From Saccharibacillus deserti (GTDB taxonomy: Bacteria; Bacillota; Bacilli; Paenibacillales; Paenibacillaceae), in the NCBI RefSeq assembly GCF_013618475.1, contig NZ_JABJVN010000002.1, positions 62,001 through 126,000 of the forward strand: 64,000 bases of DNA. The letters are read 5' to 3'. Below are positions 52,182-60,764 of this stretch, piece after piece; position 1 is the first letter of the stretch; every line of letters starts with the position of its first letter. Below the pieces are notes generated by a model. The model was not told the origin of the DNA and ran no database searches. It was given only the letters and a program-made list of their open reading frames with translations. Made by a program: the position numbers and the translations under genes.

Positions 52182-52775
52182 CTACTGGCCTTCCGACACG
52201 ACCGGCTTGATCATCCGGTCGTACAGATGTCCGCTCAGCTCGATGGAGCCGTCTTCGCGGTAGCCCAGGCGCTCATAGAGCGCCCGGGCTTTAACGTTCG
52301 CGCGGTCGACGAGCAGCATCGTCTGCCGCTCGCCCAGCTCCGCCGCCCGGCGCTCGAACGCTTCGATCAGGCGGGTCCCGAGTCCGGACCCTCGGTAAGC
52401 CCCGTCCACCGCCAGCGAATCCAAATAGTATTCGCCCGGCCGGGCTTCCGGCAGCAGTCCCGCCGTAGGAAGCCCCCGCTCCCGCAGGCGCCGAAGCAGC
52501 GGCGCGTCCAGCGCCTCCGCGTCGGCACCGGCATAGCTCAGCGCGAATCCGGCCAGCCGGCCGTGTTCGTCTTTGCAGACGAGCGCGTTCTCGCGGCTTA
52601 AGCGGCAGCCCGGCGAACGAAACAGTTCCGCGAGCGTCCCAAGGGTCTCCGGCAGATCCGTCGTACCCGCGAGAGTATGCGCGATATCGCCGATCGCTTC
52701 ATACATGAGCCGGGAGACGGCTTCCGCATCTTGTGCGTCGGCAGGATAGATCCCAAATACGGAAGAATGGGTCAT
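52182..52775 (-). CDS. GNAT N-acetyltransferase
   Basis: A 197-residue acetyltransferase. The N-terminal half has FGIYPADAQDAEAVSRLMYE (about 6-25). The acetyl-CoA site lies in YYLDSLAVDGAYRGSGLGTR (about 115-134, R-G-S-G-L-G), and the C-terminus has ARALYERLGYREDGSIELSG (about 165-184). The substrate is unknown. ATG 52775 follows a GGGGAAC-type site. It precedes the terminator at 52088-52120 and lies 48 bases downstream of gpmA, so the two may be co-transcribed. Confidence 0.88.
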   Translation of the reverse strand: MTHSSVFGIYPADAQDAEAVSRLMYEAIGDIAHTLAGTTDLPETLGTLAELFRSPGCRLSRENALVCKDEHGRLAGFALSYAGADAEALDAPLLRRLRERGLPTAGLLPEARPGEYYLDSLAVDGAYRGSGLGTRLIEAFERRAAELGERQTMLLVDRANVKARALYERLGYREDGSIELSGHLYDRMIKPVVSEGQ

Positions 52776-52823
52776 TTCGTGTTCCCCTTTCGGAATAAAG
52801 ATAGCCGGAAAGCGGTCCGCCCT

Positions 52824-53573
52824 TCAATCGGGATCGTGATCCGGATCGGCCGCCTGGCGTTTTTTCTTTTCCACGTGATCGGGATGTCCCAGATAAAACC
52901 GCCGGATCGGCTTTACGTCGCCGTCGAGTTCGTAGACAAGCGGTACCCCGGTCGGAATATTGAGATCGAGCAGTTCATGCTCTTCGAGGTCTTCCATAAA
53001 CTTGATCAGGGCCCGGATCGTGTTGCCGTGCGCGGCGATCAGCAGATGCCGGCCTTCCCGCACGCGCGGAGCGATTTCCTCTTCCCAGAACTCGCCCACG
53101 CGCCGGATGGTGTCCTGCAGACTTTCGCCGGCCGGCAGTTCGCCGGGCGTCAGGTCGGCATACCGCGGATCGCTGCCCGGCAGCCGCTTGTCGCCGGCTT
53201 CCAGCAGCGGGGGACGGACCGTCAGACTGCGGCGCCAGAGGTGAACCTGGTCTTCGCCGTATTTCTCGGTCGTTTCCGGTTTGCTGAGACCCTGAAGGGC
53301 CCCGTAATGCCGTTCGTTCAGCTTCCACGATTTCTCTTCCGGAATCCACAGCAGTCCAAGCTCGTCCAGCGCATAATGCAGCGTTTTGATCGAGCGCTGC
53401 AGAACGGACGCGTAAGCGGCATCGAACGTATAAGCCGATTCGCGCAGGATGCGTCCGGCGTCTTTGGCTTCTTCGATGCCCTGCTCCGTCAGGTCGACGT
53501 CCGTCCAGCCGGTAAACAGATTGCGTTTGTTCCACTCGCTTTGACCGTGTCTGATCATGACTACCCGATACAT
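52824..53573 (-). CDS. gpmA: 2,3-bisphosphoglycerate-dependent phosphoglycerate mutase
   Basis: A 249-residue glycolytic enzyme interconverting 3- and 2-phosphoglycerate. The phosphohistidine motif MIRHGQSEWNKRNLFTGWTD (about 6-25), the ERHYGALQGLSKPETTEKYG block (about 88-107) and AAHGNTIRALIKFMEDLEEH (about 182-201) are all intact. ATG 53573 has AAAAGGAG. The open frame runs seven codons further but without support. Confidence 0.95.
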   Translation of the reverse strand: MYRVVMIRHGQSEWNKRNLFTGWTDVDLTEQGIEEAKDAGRILRESAYTFDAAYASVLQRSIKTLHYALDELGLLWIPEEKSWKLNERHYGALQGLSKPETTEKYGEDQVHLWRRSLTVRPPLLEAGDKRLPGSDPRYADLTPGELPAGESLQDTIRRVGEFWEEEIAPRVREGRHLLIAAHGNTIRALIKFMEDLEEHELLDLNIPTGVPLVYELDGDVKPIRRFYLGHPDHVEKKKRQAADPDHDPD

Positions 53574-53635
53574 AGAAGCATCTCCTTTTGGCAAAAACTT
53601 AACAGGTCTCTCGGATGGATTACAAAAAGAAAAAA

Positions 53636-53672
53636 CTCCTTTCCGCCGGGCCGAAGCCGAAACGGAAAGGAG
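53636..53672 (-). terminator. Terminator of the Thr/Lys-rich lipoprotein gene
   Basis: CTCCTTTCCG (53636-53645) and CGGAAAGGAG (53663-53672) pair, and the minus strand continues with TTTTTTC. Confidence 0.88.
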
Positions 53673-53684
53673 CGCTTGAACGGA

Positions 53685-54380
53685 TTACTCGGCGGCTTTG
53701 ATGTCGGTAATCGTCAGGATTTTGGTCTCGGCATCAAACTGTTCTTCCGTATACGTGAACGTGACTTTGGCATCCGCGGGAATCTTGCCGATCTGCGCCT
53801 GCGCTTCTTCGGACAGCTGGTAGGCTACCGCTTTGCCTTTGACTTCGATCTCGGCGGTGTGGCCGTCTGCCAGACCGACATATTCGCCTGCCGCCGTTTG
53901 CGCGGCTGCAGCGGTATCGGCCGGCTTGGTCTCGGCCGGCTTGGTCTCGGCCGGCTTGGTCTCCGCGCTGCCGTCTTTGGAAGGGGTCGTTGCGGCTGCG
54001 GAGCTGTCTTTGTCTTTGTCGTCGTCGCTTGGAACAGGAGTTTCCGTCGTATTGCCCTGCGTCGTCGCGCCTTCATCGATCGTGATGCTCGAATCCTTGG
54101 CGTCCGGCAGCTTTTGGGAATCCTTGCTCTCCGGTGTGCCGCCGTTGTCCGTCGTGCCGGCGGCCGGTGCGTCTTCTTCGATGTCGATGTCCGTCTCGTT
54201 GGTCGGATGGTTCGAATTGTCTTCCTTGGTCTTGGTTTCTTCCGGAGGCAGCGTAGTCGCATCCGATTCCGATTGCGAGGCGGGTGCCGGCGAATTCGCT
54301 TCGTCGCTGCCGCATGCGGCCAATACGCCCGTCAGCATCAAAGTCAGGGCCAGATAGGATAAAGATTTCATTTTATTCAT
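53685..54380 (-). CDS. Hypothetical lipoprotein with low-complexity tether and ETKPA repeats
   Basis: A 231-residue lipoprotein (lipobox TGVLAAC, Cys23). Residues 24-165 are a disordered tether rich in Asp, Glu, Thr, Ser, Pro and Lys that contains a tandem ETKPA repeat (AETKPAETKPAETKPAD). The C-terminal 65 residues form a small domain (EYVGLADGHTAEIEVKGKAV then ITDIKAAE) with a beta-hairpin look, of unknown family. It is probably a wall-spanning surface protein. The start ATG 54380 has GGAGG at 11 bases, and a second ATG three codons later is possible. Confidence 0.8.
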   Translation of the reverse strand: MNKMKSLSYLALTLMLTGVLAACGSDEANSPAPASQSESDATTLPPEETKTKEDNSNHPTNETDIDIEEDAPAAGTTDNGGTPESKDSQKLPDAKDSSITIDEGATTQGNTTETPVPSDDDKDKDSSAAATTPSKDGSAETKPAETKPAETKPADTAAAAQTAAGEYVGLADGHTAEIEVKGKAVAYQLSEEAQAQIGKIPADAKVTFTYTEEQFDAETKILTITDIKAAE

Positions 54381-54805
54381 TTAGTCAAACACCTCCAAAT
54401 GGTTATACGCCAAAGTCTCTCAAAAGTTACACGGCGGCCGGCCGCCGCAGAAACGGCAGGAGTGCGGCCGCGTCTCCGAAGTTTGGGAGCTTCGCGAAAA
54501 GTCTTCCTTCGTATTGTTACCCAAAAAGCGAGCCGGATGCAAACTTGCCGCCCCGGAAGAACAAGAAAAGCGGGCTGCGGCTGCGAATTTGTTGGTGCAC
54601 GGATCTCCATTCCTTCTGCTTCTATAATAGAAGCAACCTAACAGCCAATATCCGGCTGCCTGTCCGGTTTGGACGAATCGGCAGCTTCGGGTTTCGCATT
54701 CGCCTTCCGATTGGGTACAATGAATAGGAGTGTTCATTATGCGAATGCCCGGTACCCCCGATCAGGCGGGATGCGCCGGGCGACAATCGAGAGGAGCGTT
54801 TGACG
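54381..54805. other. Divergent intergenic region
   Basis: About 425 bases with promoters for the divergent lipoprotein and 54806 genes. Short frames are unsupported. A perfect palindrome GCTTCTATAATAGAAGC lies at 54618-54634 with a TATAAT at its centre, and a second -10-like TACAAT lies at 54716-54721. Confidence 0.4.
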
Positions 54806-55303
54806 ATGACCCAAGAGCAGGACCCACAACGACAGCAGCAGGTGCGAGAGGCTGCGGATCTGGCCGCGCATTTCGACGTGACGGTCGAACAGGCGAGAGA
54901 AATGCAGTTTGCGGAAGGGCAGACGCTGATCTGGACGGAAGCGTTCAAGCTGGACAGCTGGCTGATTCTGATGAAGCCGACCGACGATCCCCAGCAGCCG
55001 GAGCCTTTCTTCGGCAATATGGACGGACACGGTTGGGCCTTTTTGTTTACCGATCCGATGCACGCGCAGGTATTCGGCCGCAACAATAATCTGATCACGC
55101 CGGGCGGCAACGTGCTGATCGCCAAGATGAAAGTCGACGCGATGATCGATTGGCTGGAAGAGATCGGCCGGTCGGGGCTGTACGGCGTACGCTTCAACGA
55201 AGGCGAGCAGGGCTGGTTCACACCGGTGGACAGCCTGCGCGCCATGCAGGATTACGTGGAGATTCAGGAGACACGCCGGAAAGAGCTGGAAGCGGAAGAG
55301 TAA
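54806..55303 (+). CDS. Hypothetical soluble protein, 165 residues
   Basis: A polar N-terminus (MTQEQDPQRQQQVREAADLA) is followed by a mixed alpha/beta section: MQFAEGQTLIWTEAFKLDSW, AFLFTDPMHAQVFGRNNNLI and VLIAKMKVDAMIDWLEEIGR (about 104-123), ending with an acidic helix. The pattern of a short enzyme-like or SseB-like domain is suggestive, but I cannot assign a family. It has no signal peptide. ATG 54806 has AGGAG at 9 bases and is preferred to TTG 54800. A strong terminator follows. Confidence 0.7.
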   Translation: MTQEQDPQRQQQVREAADLAAHFDVTVEQAREMQFAEGQTLIWTEAFKLDSWLILMKPTDDPQQPEPFFGNMDGHGWAFLFTDPMHAQVFGRNNNLITPGGNVLIAKMKVDAMIDWLEEIGRSGLYGVRFNEGEQGWFTPVDSLRAMQDYVEIQETRRKELEAEE

Positions 55304-55323
55304 ACGGATAGAAGGCTGCGACG

Positions 55324-55360
55324 AAAAAGGCGACACGGCATTGGGCCGTGTCGCCTTTTT
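55324..55360. terminator. Bidirectional terminator between convergent genes
   Basis: A perfect 16-bp inverted repeat AAAAAGGCGACACGGC (55324-55339) and its complement (55345-55360) with A/T runs on both sides. Confidence 0.95.
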
Positions 55361-55410
55361 ATCTGGGAAGAGATGCAGAAGCTCTCAACCGGGCAGTCTC
55401 TTTTATCCGC

Positions 55411-57072
55411 TTATTCCGACAAGACCGCGGGCATGCCCGTCTGCGGAAGCGTGAACGACCAATCCGCGTCCCGGTACGTATGGTTGACCATCACGCGCCG
55501 GAGCGTCAAGGCGCGCGGCGCTTCAGCCAGGCCGCTGACGATGAATTCCCCGTCGAGCGGTTGGTCTTTGCCCATGCCGAAAGCACCGGAATACTTCGCT
55601 TCGTAACGTTTGCCGGTCTCGTCTTCCGCGACCCAATCGTTCAAGCCGAAGAAGTTGTTGGACGTGCCGGTTACCCCGATCACCAAAGCCATTTCCGAAG
55701 GCTCCACTTCTTTTTTGTGCGCGATGGGAAGAGTCGGATTGCGCATGATTCGCGCTCCCGTCAACACAAGCTTGTCGCCCGAATCTTCGAACTTGGCCGG
55801 CTTCTCGGCGGAGAGGGCGGAGGGATCGAACGTTACCGAGGCATCGGATTGTTCCCGGATGACGTAGCTGTCCAGAACGAATTTGATCTTTTGCCGGTCA
55901 TAATCGAGATTGTCCAATACCTGGAACCAGCGGGCATGTTGGGTCCAGCGGTCGAGGTCGAACGGTTTGTCCGGTTCGTCTTTGGTATCGCTGCCCTGAA
56001 TTATGCTGCCGCTCTCGTCTTCCAGATGATAGTCGAGCTTGTGGTAAGCCGCCGTGCCGCCGGCCGCTTTGGCGGCGGCTTTGGCGTTCAGCGACGTCTC
56101 GTATTCCAGCGAGCCGCCGCTTGGCGTACGCGTCGCTCCCCTCATCTGAATGACCACGCCTTGAGGCGTCGTGTAGCTGTCGGGAATCGGAGTCTGGATC
56201 GTATGTGCGGTCGCGTCGCTCAAATCGACGTCGATCGAAAAATTCCAGTTGCCGGAAGCCTGCCGTTTGGGCTTGTAATCGACCCACTTGTCCACCCGGT
56301 TGATCTCGGCTTCGATCTGCATCTTTTCGGTCAGGACCGGACGCGTAAAATGCAAATTGTATTTGCTGGTGCTGCCGTCGATGATCTCGCCGCTCCACGT
56401 GGCGATCTCCGCGTAATTGCCGTCCGTGATCCGGAACCGGGGATTGACGGAACCGTTGAACGGATCACCGTTCTTGTCGGTAATCGTGAGTCCGACGACG
56501 ATCCGGTTGGCATCGGCGATCAGCTCGTTGACGGCGATCGTGAAGCCCTGATCTTCGACCCGGATCTGCGGATCCAGCACTTTCCCCGCTGCCCGGACGG
56601 CTTTCATGCCCTGATCGGGAGCCATCGGCAGGTCCGTCGCGAACAGCGAGCGGACGCGGTCCGCGATCGTCGGCTGCGCATAGAGCAGCGCTCCGCCGAC
56701 CAGCAGAATCGCAAGCGCCGCCGCGATCCAGGAGCGCGTCCGCCGGCTTCGCGGCGAAGCCGCCGAAGACCGACGCTTGTCGTCTTGCGGTTCCGCGGCT
56801 GCGCTTGGCGGTTCGGGCGCTTCGATCTCTATCCCGCCTAGTTCCGCCATGAACCGGTCGGTGAAGTCTTCCGGCAGCGGCTCTTCGGACAACAGCTCCG
56901 TCCAGCGGGCGTCTTCCGCTGTCCCGGTATCCCGTTTGGGCGTATGCGGCGGGACGCCGCCGGGTCCGTTGTTCGCCCGGTTCTGCCCAGCACGGCTGTG
57001 CCCGCCAGTCCCGGATGTGTCTTTGGGGTTATGAGCGGTTTTTCCCGCTTCGGTACGCGGCCGAAAATTCAT
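55411..57072 (-). CDS. DUF4179-domain transmembrane protein, likely anti-sigma factor
   Basis: A 553-residue single-pass membrane protein. The cytoplasmic N-terminal part (1-113) is polar and holds a short conserved-looking helix (WTELLSEEPLPEDFTDRFMA, about 57-76), the usual site of sigma-factor binding. One membrane helix follows (about 114-132, SWIAAALAILLVGGALLYA), and the outside part begins with a DUF4179 domain (TIADRVRSLFATDLPMAPDQ and TIAVNELIADANRIVVGLTI). The gene overlaps the ECF sigma-factor gene by 44 bases, so the two are co-translated, the standard sigma/anti-sigma layout of Bacilli. The signal sensed is unknown. The external half looks Ig-like. Confidence 0.85.
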   Translation of the reverse strand: MNFRPRTEAGKTAHNPKDTSGTGGHSRAGQNRANNGPGGVPPHTPKRDTGTAEDARWTELLSEEPLPEDFTDRFMAELGGIEIEAPEPPSAAAEPQDDKRRSSAASPRSRRTRSWIAAALAILLVGGALLYAQPTIADRVRSLFATDLPMAPDQGMKAVRAAGKVLDPQIRVEDQGFTIAVNELIADANRIVVGLTITDKNGDPFNGSVNPRFRITDGNYAEIATWSGEIIDGSTSKYNLHFTRPVLTEKMQIEAEINRVDKWVDYKPKRQASGNWNFSIDVDLSDATAHTIQTPIPDSYTTPQGVVIQMRGATRTPSGGSLEYETSLNAKAAAKAAGGTAAYHKLDYHLEDESGSIIQGSDTKDEPDKPFDLDRWTQHARWFQVLDNLDYDRQKIKFVLDSYVIREQSDASVTFDPSALSAEKPAKFEDSGDKLVLTGARIMRNPTLPIAHKKEVEPSEMALVIGVTGTSNNFFGLNDWVAEDETGKRYEAKYSGAFGMGKDQPLDGEFIVSGLAEAPRALTLRRVMVNHTYRDADWSFTLPQTGMPAVLSE

Positions 57073-57619
57073 AGGTATGCTCCTCCTTCGCCGTCATCTT
57101 TTTACGCAGGCTCCGCTTCGCCCGGTGCAGCGCGTTGTTGACCTGCGGGGCCGTCATGCCGGTCAGTTCGGCAATTTCTTCATGGCTGAGCTGTCCGACA
57201 TAGCGCAGGACCATGGCCAGCCGGTAATGTTCCGGCAGCGTATCGAGCAGCCGGTCGAGTTCGCTGCGCAGTTCGCGCCGCAGTGCGAGCGACTCCGGCG
57301 CGCCGGCTTCCGGGGCGGCTTGATGGCCGGATTCGGCCTGCGGCACCGGCACCATGCGCCGGCCCCGGTCGCGGTACAGATTGAGCGCGATCGCGTGCAG
57401 CCAGCCGGAGAAACTTTGTTCCGGCCGGTGCGAAGCCAGCTTGCGGTACGCTTTGAACAGCGTTTCCTGCGTCAGATCCTGGGCGTCCGCTTCCGGCAGG
57501 CCCATTTTGCGGAAAAGTCCGTACAGTTTGTTTTTGTAGCGGTCGACGATGCCCGCGTAGGCTTGTTTGTCGCCCGCGAGCACTTCGCCGACCAGCGTCC
57601 GGTCATCCGGCAGTTCCAT
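57029..57619 (-). CDS. ECF-type RNA polymerase sigma factor
   Basis: A 196-residue sigma factor. Region 2 with ALLGE-like DLTQETLFKAYRKLASHRPE (about 49-68) and SFSGWLHAIALNLYRDRGRR (about 69-88) is followed by a linker and region 4 with RLAMVLRYVGQLSHEEIAEL (about 131-150) and MTAPQVNNALHRAKRSLRKK, the -35-recognising helix-turn-helix. The C-terminal 20 residues are not typical and overlap the DUF4179 gene. It likely directs its own operon. ATG 57619 has AAAAGGAGG upstream. Confidence 0.92.
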   Translation of the reverse strand: MELPDDRTLVGEVLAGDKQAYAGIVDRYKNKLYGLFRKMGLPEADAQDLTQETLFKAYRKLASHRPEQSFSGWLHAIALNLYRDRGRRMVPVPQAESGHQAAPEAGAPESLALRRELRSELDRLLDTLPEHYRLAMVLRYVGQLSHEEIAELTGMTAPQVNNALHRAKRSLRKKMTAKEEHTYEFSAAYRSGKNRS

Positions 57620-57780
57620 GTGCGCTCCTCCTTTTTCCCATCGGTATACCGATAAGACTCCGCTTCCCGCAAACTCCTCTCACCGGAGCCCGAATTTTTT
57701 TGCCGGCCGTTTTGGTATATAGTATAGAGGATTATTTACCGGGCATCGCGAACAGAGAACAACGTGAAGGAGTGAAGTGA

Positions 57781-59925
57781 ATGCGAAGCGCCCTGGAACA
57801 TATCCGTGCCCACATGGCGGAGCAGGAAGAAGGAGCCGGACCCGCGGGTCCGGACGAAGGCGGCATGCCGGCCTGGCTGCAAATTCTGTCTTCGGCGGAA
57901 GAGTATATCGTCAATTACGAACGGATCGGCTCGATCGGCGAAATGGAACGGCTGAATCCGGTGCTGGCCTACGTGGAGCGGAGCCTCGGTCTGCTGGACG
58001 GGCAGCGGCTGTCTTTTTGGATCAAGGAACTGCTGGAAGAAGTGCTGGCCTGGAGCGAGACGGCAAAAGGCGGGACAAGGATCGACCGGATCGGCTGGCA
58101 GCGGCAGGGCATCAATATTTTCGTACATAACGAAGGGTCGGCGGATCTCTACCTGGCCAAATCTCCGGGAAGCATCGGCGACCGGGAACGGTTGGCCGCG
58201 CTGCTGATCCGAACCCACGGACTGCTCGGCCAGTATCTGCGCGGCGAGGTGCCGTTCACTGCGAATCTGCCGCTGCGCGGACCCGTCGACGAGGGGCTGC
58301 TGAGCGAGACGGAACTGGCGCGTCTATTGATGGCGCTGAACCGCTGCGTGATCGGCGCCGTCTCCGAAGAGCTGTGGCAGAGCGTCGAACGCGATCTGGA
58401 AAACTGCGTGCTGCATGTCTCGCTCGGCACGGTGCCGGAAGGAGACGGACTTGCGCGCCGTCTGCGCAGACTGCGTGCCGACGCGATACTTCGCGGCGAA
58501 GATTTCGACGGGGAACTGGCGCGGATCGACGAAGAGCTGCGGGCATCCGGCTCTTCGGGCGGATTGGAAGAAGCTTTTGCGAGACTCGGCGACAAGACGC
58601 TCTGGTATGTGGAAGCGGCACTCGGCGAGTTCTCGCTTGAAGAGTTCGCCAAGATGATGCAGCTTGCGCTGCGCGGGGCCGAAGAACGTCCGGAAGCCCG
58701 GCATATCAGCTTCGAGCGTCTGATGCACGGGCTGTATTACGACTACAAAGGCATCAAGAAAATCAATCTGTACAAAAAACGGATCATCGAAAAATATTTG
58801 CGCGAACTCGATTGGGCGGCGGTTCTGGGCGGAGGCCTGCATACCGACAGTCCGCATCTGCATCACCGGACCAGCCGGGTGAACGGCAACCCGGATACGT
58901 GTTTCTTCGGCTTCGCCTTTTCCCCGGCCGCGGAAAAGCTGATCGATTTCTGCGTGGAAGCCGAGAAGTCGCCGCTGTACGAACGGGCCGTGCTGATGCT
59001 GATGGACCTGTTCGGACTGCGGCGCGACGCCTACGACCGTTTTCACAACGAAGAAGAATATCTGGAGACGATGAACGGATCCGCGGACGACAAAAAAGTG
59101 CTGCTGTCTTACATCGTCGGCTCGCGCGTGCTGGATATCGGGCCGGGCGGCGGGGTGCTGCTGGATCTGATCGAGCGGGAGCTGCCGGAAAAAGAAGCGA
59201 TCGGCATCGATATCAGCGAGAACGTGGTCGAAGCGCTGGAACGCCGCAGACGGCTGGAAGGCCGAAGCTGGCAGGTGCTCAAGGGAGACGCGCTGAACCT
59301 GACGCAGACGATCGAACCGGGCCGTATCGACACCGTCGTTTTTTCTTCCATTTTGCACGAGCTGTATTCCTATATTCCGTTCAACGGGCAAAAGTTCAAT
59401 CTGGATACGGTACGGGCGGCGCTGCGAAGCGCGTTCGAGCTGATCCCCGCCGGCGGCCGCATCCTGATCCGCGACGGGATCATGACCGAACCCGCGGATC
59501 AGACGCGCCGGCTGCTGTTTCGCGATCCCGGAGCCGTGCAGCGCCTCGAACGGTACGCCGCCGATTTTGGCGGACGCCGGATTTCGTTCGAGCGTCTGGG
59601 TCCGCAGGAAGTGCGGATGCCTGTCAACGACGCGATGGAGTTCCTGTACACGTACACCTGGGGCGAGGAAGCGTATGTGCATGAAGTGCAGGAACAGTTC
59701 GGCTATATGACACCGTCCCAATATGAAGGCTGTATCCGCGAGCTGTTCGGGGACGCGGCGAAGATCGTGTTCAGCCGGTATTTTTTGCAGGAAGGCTATA
59801 CGGTCGCTCTGCGGGAAAAAGTAACGGTGACGGACGAAGCGGGAAGCGAACTGCCGCTGCCGGACAGCACCTGCCTGATCGTCGTCGAAAAAGTACGCGA
59901 AACCCCGGAGACGCCGCGGGCGTAA
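57781..59925 (+). CDS. Large two-domain protein with C-terminal SAM-dependent methyltransferase
   Basis: A 714-residue protein. The first 430 residues form an unassigned helical region (YIVNYERIGSIGEMERLNPV, about 42-61, and RLMHGLYYDYKGIKKINLYK). Residues about 445-640 are a class I methyltransferase: motif I VLDIGPGGGVLLDL (450-463, GxGxG at 454-458), IGIDISENVVEALERRRRLE (motif II/III), the acidic DTVVFSSILHEL (about 520-531) and a C-terminal MTEPADQTRRLLFRD region. The substrate is unknown. It is divergent from the sigma-factor operon and not in an operon with the M50 gene (66-base gap). AAGGAG precedes ATG 57781. Confidence 0.8.
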   Translation: MRSALEHIRAHMAEQEEGAGPAGPDEGGMPAWLQILSSAEEYIVNYERIGSIGEMERLNPVLAYVERSLGLLDGQRLSFWIKELLEEVLAWSETAKGGTRIDRIGWQRQGINIFVHNEGSADLYLAKSPGSIGDRERLAALLIRTHGLLGQYLRGEVPFTANLPLRGPVDEGLLSETELARLLMALNRCVIGAVSEELWQSVERDLENCVLHVSLGTVPEGDGLARRLRRLRADAILRGEDFDGELARIDEELRASGSSGGLEEAFARLGDKTLWYVEAALGEFSLEEFAKMMQLALRGAEERPEARHISFERLMHGLYYDYKGIKKINLYKKRIIEKYLRELDWAAVLGGGLHTDSPHLHHRTSRVNGNPDTCFFGFAFSPAAEKLIDFCVEAEKSPLYERAVLMLMDLFGLRRDAYDRFHNEEEYLETMNGSADDKKVLLSYIVGSRVLDIGPGGGVLLDLIERELPEKEAIGIDISENVVEALERRRRLEGRSWQVLKGDALNLTQTIEPGRIDTVVFSSILHELYSYIPFNGQKFNLDTVRAALRSAFELIPAGGRILIRDGIMTEPADQTRRLLFRDPGAVQRLERYAADFGGRRISFERLGPQEVRMPVNDAMEFLYTYTWGEEAYVHEVQEQFGYMTPSQYEGCIRELFGDAAKIVFSRYFLQEGYTVALREKVTVTDEAGSELPLPDSTCLIVVEKVRETPETPRA

Positions 59926-59991
59926 CATAACGGGGACAAAGAGAAACGCTTAACGAATCTCGCCTATCCATCTGTTCAAGGAGGTTCTTCC

Positions 59992-60717
59992 ATGCCAAAA
60001 TGGGCAAAAACGGTGCTGTACCTGGTGATTGCGGCGGTGCTGACCCGGCTGATTCCTTTTTCGTCGCTGTTTCGCAATCTGAATACCATGATCCACGAAT
60101 TCGGGCATGCGATTGTGGCGCTCGCCACATCCGGCCGGGTCGCGGGGATCAATCTGAACGCGAACCACAGTGGGGTCACCTATGTCACGACCTTCTCGAC
60201 CTGGAGTTCCATCCTCGTCTCGCTGGCCGGTTATCTCTCCGCTTCGCTGTTTGCCGTGCTGCTGTTCTACGGCTACTACAAGCGGCAGCAGAAGCAGGGG
60301 CTGATCCTGATGACGGCGGTCGCGCTCATTATGCTGATCCTGTACGTGCACGACGGGTTCGGGGTCATCTGGCTGATCGGATTCATCGCACTGAATGCGC
60401 TGATGTATTTCGTCTGGGAGCCTGCGCGCAATTTCTATTACATGCTGCTGTGCTTCCTGACGCTGGAAGAGTCGATCTTCAGCTCGCTGTATCTGGCCTG
60501 GCTGTCGATAACGTCTCCACGATCGGCAGGCGATGCGGCGCTGCTGGCACAGGAGACATTCGTGCCGGCGATCGGCTGGTCGATCCTGTTCGTGGCGTTC
60601 TCGCTGCTGTGTGCAAATTGGGCGATCCGGCTGTTCGTGAAGACGCACGAGACCCGCTCGTCCGGACGGGGCTCCGGCAGCGGGACACGCCGATCCAAAT
60701 CGAAAGTCCGGGCTTAA
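59992..60717 (+). CDS. M50-family-like intramembrane metalloprotease
   Basis: A 241-residue membrane protein with the zinc motif in NTMIHEFGHAIVALA (residues 31-45; HExxH) inside the first helical segment. Further hydrophobic segments follow, among them YVTTFSTWSSILVSLAGYLS and ALIMLILYVHDGFGVIWLIG, the latter containing an Asp that could be the third metal ligand. The C-terminus is basic (SKSKVRA). Small M50 homologues of this kind often cleave transmembrane regulators. The proteolytic role is inferred from the motif only. AAGGAGG precedes ATG 59992. It is followed by the YkvA-like gene. Confidence 0.8.
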   Translation: MPKWAKTVLYLVIAAVLTRLIPFSSLFRNLNTMIHEFGHAIVALATSGRVAGINLNANHSGVTYVTTFSTWSSILVSLAGYLSASLFAVLLFYGYYKRQQKQGLILMTAVALIMLILYVHDGFGVIWLIGFIALNALMYFVWEPARNFYYMLLCFLTLEESIFSSLYLAWLSITSPRSAGDAALLAQETFVPAIGWSILFVAFSLLCANWAIRLFVKTHETRSSGRGSGSGTRRSKSKVRA

Positions 60718-60764
60718 ACAGCCTTATCCAACAATCAGGCGGCAGCCAAAGGGGAGTGTGCAAG

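Noticed and set aside
51719-52263. Several overlapping plus-strand frames of 69-107 codons upstream of the GNAT gene
   Set aside because: They contain direct repeats and purine-rich runs, run through the terminator, and have no domain similarity.
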